From positions 1-9,445 of the forward strand of contig JAHEFU010000107.1 of NCBI GenBank assembly GCA_024645305.1: a DNA stretch of 9,445 bases, in the 5' to 3' direction. A program made the translations under genes and the position numbers. Below the pieces are notes generated by a model. It was given only the letters and a program-made list of their open reading frames with translations, searched no databases and was not told the origin of the DNA. The first letter of the stretch is position 1. The number at the start of each line of letters is the position of its first letter. Shown in pieces: positions 4,269 to 9,445 of the stretch. This stretch comes from Planctomycetales bacterium. GTDB lineage: Bacteria; 4484-113; JAFGCY01.

Positions 4269-7200
4269 ATGAAGCATCTTTTCCTTTGCTTTCTGTGCGC
4301 GGCGCTACTGGTTTCCCTTGCCGCCTGCGGAGGCAGCAACCAGGTTCCCGGGATAGAACAGACGGGCACCGAAGTCAACCAGGCAAAATACAGCCTGGTC
4401 AGCAGCGACGGTTTCGAACTTAGAGTCCTCGACAGCAGTTTCCAGTACGGTGGGAATGCCGATTTCGCACTGCAGGTTCATGAAACCACAACGGGCAGGA
4501 CTGTGGAGATCCTTGCGGATGCCACTGACCTGCGCAGTATCCATCTCCAGCTTGACTACGACAGCAGCCTGCTGCATCCCATTGCAGCGGAACTGCAGTC
4601 CTGGCCGGGTGTGCAGGCAGATAAACAGATCAACCTGGCCGTCTCTGACATCGCCGGCAGCGTGCACCTGGGCAGCACCATCGTGCATCCGCAGCTGATG
4701 AACGGCCCCAGTGGACAGTTCAGTGTTGCCAGCATCAGCTTTGCCGAGGGCGGCATGCTCAGTGGGCGTTCGGCTTCCGCAGCGCCCAGTGGCAGCAGCA
4801 GCCGGATCCCGGACCTGAGCGTGGATGCAGGATCAGGTGATGTGAGTTTCAGCTACAGCAACGTCGGAGACTACGACCAGAATTCCCAGGTCGGCATTTC
4901 CGACATCACCCCGCTGGGTGTCAACTTCAATGCTGATCCGGCAGCGGGGACCACTTATCCCTTCGCCAGCAGCCTGTCCGTTGTCGATGGCGACAGCAAC
5001 GGCCTGATCACCCTGGCGGACATCACGCCCATCGGACAGAACTTCGGCAACACCGTTGACAGCTGGAGTCTCTATGGTGGAGATAGTGCTGACTATCCCG
5101 CTGATGCGGCGGCCGGCAACGGTGCCGCAATCAACCTGGGTACCGTCAACTTCGCGGATGACAGCGGCCTGAGCACAGCGGAATTCCGCCTGACCTATGC
5201 CGCCAACCTCACGGATGTAGCAACAAGCAGTGCAGTGAGCTTCTGGCTGCGCCCGGTCAATGCGGGCAGCGAGGGCATCAGCTCGAACCTGGCGGGTGAG
5301 GGAGCGGCGGACACGACTCCGCCCTTCTGGATCGGCGGAGCGCCGGAGGATGCCGGGGTGATGAACCTCGTCCCCGGTGACGGCAGCATGCGCGTCAACT
5401 GGTTTGAGGCGGATGACACCCAGAACTGGCCGGGAACCTACACTGTGTACTGGAACGAGGGCAGCGTGGTGGACTTCGGCACGGCCGACAGCATGGATGT
5501 CACCGGTCTCGCGAAGGATGACGAGGACTCCGGCAGCGAACAGACAGCCGTGATCAGCGGCCTGAGTAATGACGTGGAATACGCCTTTGCCGTCCGCGTC
5601 CGCGACGGAGCGGACCCGGCGAATGCCGAGGACAACAGCAACATGCTGAGCGGGACACCGCATGCCAGCCAGGAGCTGCCTGCCACCATAGATGCGGACC
5701 TGGAGATTGAAGGCCCGGCGACCGTCGGTGACGGCAACACGGTTGAGTTCAGCAACGGTGCGCAGCTCACGGTGAACGGCGACCTGACGATTGACGGCAC
5801 GATCCACGGCGGTGACACGGACATCTGCATCATCGTCAAGGGAACGCTTACCGTAAACGGTCAGATCATCCAGGAACTGCCCGATGATCCGGGAGTGCCC
5901 GCGGATGACACGAAGTCCCTCAAGATCGTCGCCGAGGGTGATGCCACCTTCGACGGCCAGCCGCTGGTTTCCAACGGCAATATACAGATCGTCAGTGATG
6001 AGGAGGACCTGCTCACTCCTGAGCAGGCCACCGATGAGGTTGACAACGGTGATTTCGAGGAATTCCCCTTCACCGTGATGCCGCTGGATGACCAGGCGCA
6101 GGCCAACGGCGTCAGTTCCGTCAGCCGCGGTGCCAGCAACCACGTGGTCTACTACGGCCCGCGCTGGACCTGGCACATGAAGAAGAACTGGGGCGTGATC
6201 CCCGTGCAGCCGAAGCATGTGAAGCGTGTCGTGCTGCGGGTATACCAGCGCCGGGGCACAATCAAGGGCACGGACTGGAACATCACCGGACCGAGTGGCC
6301 GCGACGGCAACAACGTTACCGCCTGCGACACGGCAGTCGGCGAGGACGGCGAGGACAACCGCTGGCGCCTGCGCATGCATGCCAGCCGCCGGATCGTGCT
6401 TGACAACTGCACCATCACGATGGGCAGCGGAGGCCAGGGTGGCGATGCGGATGCAATAAACTGCTGCCCGACCGCGATGGCCACAGGTGGCAAGGGTGGC
6501 AAATCCAACAACAAGTACCGCATCACCGCCGGCAAGCTGATTGAGGTCAAGAACAACTTCACAATGAACCCCGGCTGGGGTGGAGATGGCGGCACGGCGA
6601 CAGCCAAGGGCGCTGATGGTGCTGATGGCTGCCCGGCCGATGATGGCTGCGATGCAGTGGCCATCGGCGGCAAGGGCGGTGACATGCCCCTGTGGGGTAT
6701 GCGCGTACGCGGCAATGTGTTCGGTGCGGCCAGTATCACCCTCGGCAAGGCCTGGGGTGGTTTCGGCGGCATTGCCAATGCCACGGGCGGCAACGGTGGT
6801 GATGACACCTGCTGCGGTACCGCGGGATCCGGTGGTTCCGCTGATGCGACGGGTGGTGACGGCGGCTTGGCCAACTACATCACCGGTGGCGGATTCACCG
6901 GGACCTCCGGCGGAGCAGAGTCCGGTGATGGCGGTGATGCCAACGCCCTCGGTGGCAACGGCGGCAACGGCAGCAACTGCTTCAAGGCCAAGGCCGGTGA
7001 CGGCGGCGATGGCGGTTCGGCGACGGCGGTAGCCGGTATTCCCGGACCCACGGAGAATGAGGCGACGACAGGCCTCACGGGCACGGCCACCGCAGTCGGC
7101 GGCAATGGCGGCAACGGCGGGGACGGCTTCCCGGTCGGTGCCGGCGGCGTCGGCGGGCTGGCACTCGCCCTGGGTGACATCACGTCAGAGACAGACGGGA

Positions 7201-7835
7201 ACAACGGCGCACCCGGCAACGAGTGGCCGGTCGGCGGCCTGTGGATCTGGTGCATCGACATCCCGAGCCTCGTGCCCGGCCCAATGCCCGGCCCCGGTGA
7301 ACCGCCCGTGAAGCTGCCTGACGGCACAACGGGCAGTGCCCAGCTGCTGGACATGGCAACCATGCAGCCCATCGGCACGGTCCCGTTCATTGTCAATGAC
7401 AGCACGACTGACCCGCTCAGCGGTGTTTTCATCTCCACGAACAACGATGTGCCCACTGCCACGCGGCCGCAGATCCAGATCCACAACAACGATCAGCCTG
7501 ACGATCAGGTGCAGATCCAGATCGAGCTGACGCAGCTCAGCCTGGACAGCAGTTCACCCGTCTGCATCTCCGGAACGAGTTTTGACATCAGCCAGTCCGG
7601 GTTCTTCCTGCCCGGCGAGATCCCCGGCTTTGTCAACTTCTTCGAGCCGGATCCCTTCCTGCCGCTGGGTGGTGCAGCCTTCCCGCAAGTACCGTATGTG
7701 CCTGGTGAGAGCCTGCACTTCGAGATCATTCCGGACCCCGCGCTGCCGGACGGCATACCGACCTTCGACTTCGGCATCAATGTCGCTCCCCTGAGCTTCG
7801 TTGAACTGTTCACGATCTACATCATTGATCCCTAG
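4269..7835 (+). CDS. Large multidomain surface lipoprotein with cohesin-like, dockerin, FN3 and Gly-rich beta-helix-like regions
   Basis: An 1188-residue exported protein. Residues 1-20 are a lipoprotein signal peptide ending in the lipobox LAAC, with Cys20 the predicted lipidated residue. Residues about 45-160 resemble a cohesin or related carbohydrate-binding beta-sandwich (LRSIHLQLDYDSSLLHP; QFSVASISFAEG). Residues about 196-262 are a type I dockerin-like pair: two calcium loops, DYDQNSQVGISD (201-212) and DGDSNGLITLAD (240-251), each followed by ITPLGVNF or ITPIGQNF. Residues about 348-465 are a fibronectin type III domain. Residues about 466-718 are beta-helix-like strands (DLTIDGTIHGG, GTLTVNGQI, RIVLDNCTITM). 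Residues 719-982 are Gly-rich repeats, and 990-1188 a unique C-terminal domain. It is likely an adhesive or scaffolding envelope protein; no enzymatic motif is seen. It stands alone, with its own ribosome-binding site and terminator. Confidence 0.85.
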   Translation: MKHLFLCFLCAALLVSLAACGGSNQVPGIEQTGTEVNQAKYSLVSSDGFELRVLDSSFQYGGNADFALQVHETTTGRTVEILADATDLRSIHLQLDYDSSLLHPIAAELQSWPGVQADKQINLAVSDIAGSVHLGSTIVHPQLMNGPSGQFSVASISFAEGGMLSGRSASAAPSGSSSRIPDLSVDAGSGDVSFSYSNVGDYDQNSQVGISDITPLGVNFNADPAAGTTYPFASSLSVVDGDSNGLITLADITPIGQNFGNTVDSWSLYGGDSADYPADAAAGNGAAINLGTVNFADDSGLSTAEFRLTYAANLTDVATSSAVSFWLRPVNAGSEGISSNLAGEGAADTTPPFWIGGAPEDAGVMNLVPGDGSMRVNWFEADDTQNWPGTYTVYWNEGSVVDFGTADSMDVTGLAKDDEDSGSEQTAVISGLSNDVEYAFAVRVRDGADPANAEDNSNMLSGTPHASQELPATIDADLEIEGPATVGDGNTVEFSNGAQLTVNGDLTIDGTIHGGDTDICIIVKGTLTVNGQIIQELPDDPGVPADDTKSLKIVAEGDATFDGQPLVSNGNIQIVSDEEDLLTPEQATDEVDNGDFEEFPFTVMPLDDQAQANGVSSVSRGASNHVVYYGPRWTWHMKKNWGVIPVQPKHVKRVVLRVYQRRGTIKGTDWNITGPSGRDGNNVTACDTAVGEDGEDNRWRLRMHASRRIVLDNCTITMGSGGQGGDADAINCCPTAMATGGKGGKSNNKYRITAGKLIEVKNNFTMNPGWGGDGGTATAKGADGADGCPADDGCDAVAIGGKGGDMPLWGMRVRGNVFGAASITLGKAWGGFGGIANATGGNGGDDTCCGTAGSGGSADATGGDGGLANYITGGGFTGTSGGAESGDGGDANALGGNGGNGSNCFKAKAGDGGDGGSATAVAGIPGPTENEATTGLTGTATAVGGNGGNGGDGFPVGAGGVGGLALALGDITSETDGNNGAPGNEWPVGGLWIWCIDIPSLVPGPMPGPGEPPVKLPDGTTGSAQLLDMATMQPIGTVPFIVNDSTTDPLSGVFISTNNDVPTATRPQIQIHNNDQPDDQVQIQIELTQLSLDSSSPVCISGTSFDISQSGFFLPGEIPGFVNFFEPDPFLPLGGAAFPQVPYVPGESLHFEIIPDPALPDGIPTFDFGINVAPLSFVELFTIYIIDP
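6423..7215 (+). repeat. Five imperfect Gly-rich repeats coding for a beta-helix-like array
   Basis: About 264 residues built from GG-x-GG blocks followed by Ala/Thr/Asp-rich runs (GGDADA, GGTATA, GGIANATGG, GGDANALGG, TATAVGG). Equivalent GG-x-GG openings begin near 6426, 6576, 6753, 6921 and 7095, giving periods of about 50, 59, 56 and 58 residues. Hydrophobic strands (KLIEVKNNFTM, GMRVRGNVFG) separate the first glycine blocks, as if Gly-rich loops were inserted between rungs of a beta-helix. Four of the five units contain Cys (CC, C-x6-C, CC, C). The repeats are diverged at DNA level, so this is an old array rather than a fresh tandem duplication. Confidence 0.7.
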
Positions 7836-7860
7836 GCCAGACAGCCAGGCAGAAATGGAT

Positions 7861-7896
7861 AGGCCCCCGGGGATTTCCCGGGGGCCTGTTTGTTTC
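7861..7896 (+). terminator. Strong intrinsic terminator of the large lipoprotein gene
   Basis: An 11-bp perfect stem: AGGCCCCCGGG (7861-7871) pairs with CCCGGGGGCCT (7877-7887) around the loop GATTT. It is followed on the plus strand by GTTTGTTTC. It begins 25 nt after the stop codon. On the minus strand the tail is only ATCCATTTCTG, so termination of the convergent gene here is less certain. Confidence 0.88.
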
Positions 7897-7901
7897 GTGG
7901 C

Positions 7902-7918
7902 CGGGGCAATTTGCCCCG
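7902..7918. terminator. Second hairpin in the convergent intergenic region
   Basis: CGGGGC (7902-7907) and GCCCCG (7913-7918) form a 6-bp stem around AATTT; pairing can extend to 8 bp (CGGGGCAA/TTGCCCCG). It lies 22 nt beyond the stop of the minus-strand lipoprotein gene but lacks a following T-run on either strand, so it may be an RNA 3'-end stabiliser or a poor terminator for that gene. Confidence 0.4.
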
Positions 7919-7940
7919 ACCGTCCATTGGGATGGCTGGT

Positions 7941-9443
7941 TCAGTTGCCGGGTCCTCCGCCTTCGGGGATACCGAAGAAGTCACGACGGTCCGGTGGGTT
8001 GATGCCGTTGATCACGACCTCATGCACATCCGGGATGAAGCCCATGCCCGGCAGCTGGGCCCGCACCATGTAGATGCCGTTGGGGATATCCTCGAAGTTG
8101 TAGTGCCCGAGTGCATCCGTCGTTGTAGTGATCTGGTTGTCAGGATCTCCCAGCGGATTGAGGACAATCTGCACACCCTCCAGCGGCAGCACCGGCGGCA
8201 AGGGTGAGTCGGGAGGCGTGACCTGCACCGCGAAGCCGTGCACCCGGTGGAAGACCGCTTCAGGGGCTGCGTTGAAATGCATGTCCACGTGCACCTGCTG
8301 GGTCAGGTCCGCCATTCTCGCCGGCGGGAAGAACTTCAGGTTCTCGTTGAGCGGGACCACGATGTACTTGCCTTGAGGCAGGTCCCGGTAGAGGAACTTG
8401 CCCTCCTGGTTCGTGAAGCGCAGCATCTGCTCGTTGAAGCCCAGCAGTCCGATGGCCACGCCGGGAATCGGCTCGCCGAACATGTTGGTCAGCTGTCCCG
8501 TGATGATCCCCGGTTCCTGTCCACCGCCGGCAAAACCGCTGTCGATGTTGCTGAAGCAGCTTTCACCATTTGGATTCACGGAGCGGACTCGGTAGAAGAA
8601 CATCTTCCAGTCCGGGGCGTGGTTGTCGAGGAAGTGCGTCTGCTGGGTCTGGCCGATCTGCTGCCAATCGCTGTCCTTGTTGAAGGCCCGGCGGAACACC
8701 TGGTAGCCGGCATTGTCATTCCCGCCGACCCAGTTCAGGGCCACGGCATCGGGCACCTGGCCGTCACTGGCAACCAGGTTGTGCGGGCAGCCCGGCTGCT
8801 CCTCCCCGGTGGGGGCACCGCAGATCAGGCTGGTCTGGGAATGCGTCGCCACTGTGCCCTGCGGGGCCAGGATGAGGAAGTACAGGTTGCCCAGGTGGGT
8901 ACTGAACTGCTTGTTGAGCCCGGCCAGCTCGAGCTGGAACTCCGGAAGATTGACGGGCCCGAACCACTTCCAGCGCATGTCTGTATAGTTGGCAACTGCC
9001 ACGAAGTACGGCTCGCCCAGGGACTGCGGGGTGCACTCAATGTTCAGCGAGAGCGGTCGTGTTCCCGGCTCACAGCTGAGCTTGTACATGCCGTACGCGA
9101 AATTCCCCTCCTCCGACTCGACTGAACCGGCTCCGGCACCGATCAGCAGGCTGGTCCCGTCCACGGCGGAGCCCTCCTGCAGGATGTAGTCACTGCCCAG
9201 CACCGTTGTCAGGGAAATGTCCCAGTCCGAGCTTGAGCGGTCCGTACCGGATTCCTCAGTCGGAATGAGGGGCAGTCCGGAGCTGGCGCGGTCCGGCTCG
9301 AAACTGGAGAGATCCAGCTGCTCCGCCGTGTCAGCATTCACCGCCAGAGTGTCTCCCTCAAGCGGATTGTCAATTGCCTGGCCTCCGCAGGCTGCCAGCA
9401 GCATTGCCAGACAGATAAGGGCCAGTATTCTGCATCTATTCAA
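7941..9443 (-). CDS. Lipoprotein with FN3 and two carboxypeptidase-regulatory-like domains; start at or beyond the window edge
   Basis: About 500 residues. The signal peptide runs MNRCRILALICLAMLLAAC, with the lipobox LAAC and Cys19 the likely lipidation site. Residues about 20-75 are Ser/Thr/Asp-rich, probably a flexible linker. Residues about 75-210 are an unrecognised beta-rich domain. Residues about 216-300 form a fibronectin type III domain (VALNWVGGNDNAGYQVFRRA, FYRVRSVNPNGES). Residues about 313-392 and 401-495 are two CarboxypepD_reg/Cna-B-like beta-sandwiches with the usual signature: ITGQLTNMFGEPIPGV then TNQEGKFLYRDLPQGKY, and LEGVQIVLNP then TDALGHYNFEDIPNGIY. It is probably a surface or periplasmic adhesion or binding protein; the ligand is unknown. 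The first visible start is TTG at 9443, only 2 nt from the edge, and the frame stays open, so the true start may lie outside. Convergent with the large lipoprotein gene, with which it shares the LAACGG lipobox and an FN3 domain. Confidence 0.82.
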   Translation of the reverse strand: MNRCRILALICLAMLLAACGGQAIDNPLEGDTLAVNADTAEQLDLSSFEPDRASSGLPLIPTEESGTDRSSSDWDISLTTVLGSDYILQEGSAVDGTSLLIGAGAGSVESEEGNFAYGMYKLSCEPGTRPLSLNIECTPQSLGEPYFVAVANYTDMRWKWFGPVNLPEFQLELAGLNKQFSTHLGNLYFLILAPQGTVATHSQTSLICGAPTGEEQPGCPHNLVASDGQVPDAVALNWVGGNDNAGYQVFRRAFNKDSDWQQIGQTQQTHFLDNHAPDWKMFFYRVRSVNPNGESCFSNIDSGFAGGGQEPGIITGQLTNMFGEPIPGVAIGLLGFNEQMLRFTNQEGKFLYRDLPQGKYIVVPLNENLKFFPPARMADLTQQVHVDMHFNAAPEAVFHRVHGFAVQVTPPDSPLPPVLPLEGVQIVLNPLGDPDNQITTTTDALGHYNFEDIPNGIYMVRAQLPGMGFIPDVHEVVINGINPPDRRDFFGIPEGGGPGN

Positions 9444-9445
9444 GA

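Noticed and set aside
4833..6380. A 515-codon open frame on the minus strand, antisense to the large lipoprotein
   Set aside because: It lies in GC-rich coding DNA where the opposite frame often lacks stops. The peptide has no recognisable motif and no ribosome-binding site, and the plus frame has clear domains.
6423..7215. True mycobacterial PE_PGRS protein
   Set aside because: There is no PE domain, the protein starts with a lipobox, and it has dockerin and FN3 domains; the Gly-rich likeness is probably compositional convergence.
6152..7489. Two minus-strand Pro/Ser-rich open frames (6152-6874, 6875-7489)
   Set aside because: They are the complement of Gly/Ala-rich codons (GGN read backwards gives Pro/Ala), an expected artefact of the repeat region.
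8238..9125. A 295-codon plus-strand open frame opposite the last lipoprotein
   Set aside because: The minus frame encodes a signal peptide, an FN3 domain and two regulatory-like domains in register; the plus frame shows no family features.
1..9445. CRISPR arrays, insertion sequences, tRNA or rRNA genes
   Set aside because: No evenly spaced short repeats, transposase motifs, terminal inverted repeats or recognisable RNA-gene sequences were seen on reading both strands.

Overview
This is a chromosomal window from an uncultured-looking, moderately GC-rich bacterium (composition judged by eye). It carries ordinary housekeeping genes (cutA, pth), a signalling pair (two STAS proteins), an odd ATPase and three predicted lipoproteins. 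I cannot name the lineage from sequence alone. The dockerin-type calcium loops in a lipoprotein, the LAACGG lipoboxes and the leaderless-type promoters suggest a poorly characterised phylum. No phage, insertion sequence, CRISPR array or RNA gene was seen.

Layout: a GNAT acetyltransferase cut by the left edge (to 574) converges on cutA (minus, 592-975). cutA diverges from a small lipoprotein-like gene (plus, 1058-1495), which converges on pth (minus, 1508-2251). Next come two tandem STAS-domain genes (plus, 2383-2721 and 2830-3186). The second shares a CTAG stop with a convergent, degenerate ABC-type ATPase (minus, 3183-4055). A roughly 210-bp divergent intergenic region leads to a large multidomain lipoprotein of 1188 residues (plus, 4269-7835). 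It has a cohesin-like region, a dockerin, an FN3 domain, a beta-helix-like region, a Cys-containing Gly-rich repeat region and a unique C-terminal domain. A strong intrinsic terminator separates it from a convergent FN3 and carboxypeptidase-regulatory-domain lipoprotein (minus, 7941 to the right edge).

The most striking regulatory signal is a perfect TATAAT box, always followed by C and preceded by pyrimidines, without a recognisable -35 box. It lies exactly 6 nt before the best start codon of cutA, the small lipoprotein gene and the ABC gene, and 11 nt before pth. With standard -10 geometry, transcription of the first three would begin on the start codon itself, so their mRNAs would be leaderless. 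The two STAS genes and the large lipoprotein gene instead have Shine-Dalgarno-like leaders. The two STAS genes share a TAGTAT box exactly 34 nt before their starts, so promoter, leader and coding region look duplicated as one unit. Two start-site architectures therefore alternate within a few kilobases.

Functionally the genes do not form one pathway. The STAS proteins probably belong to a partner-switching phosphorelay whose kinase and phosphatase lie elsewhere. The two large lipoproteins are likely exported surface or periplasmic proteins with adhesive or scaffolding modules.
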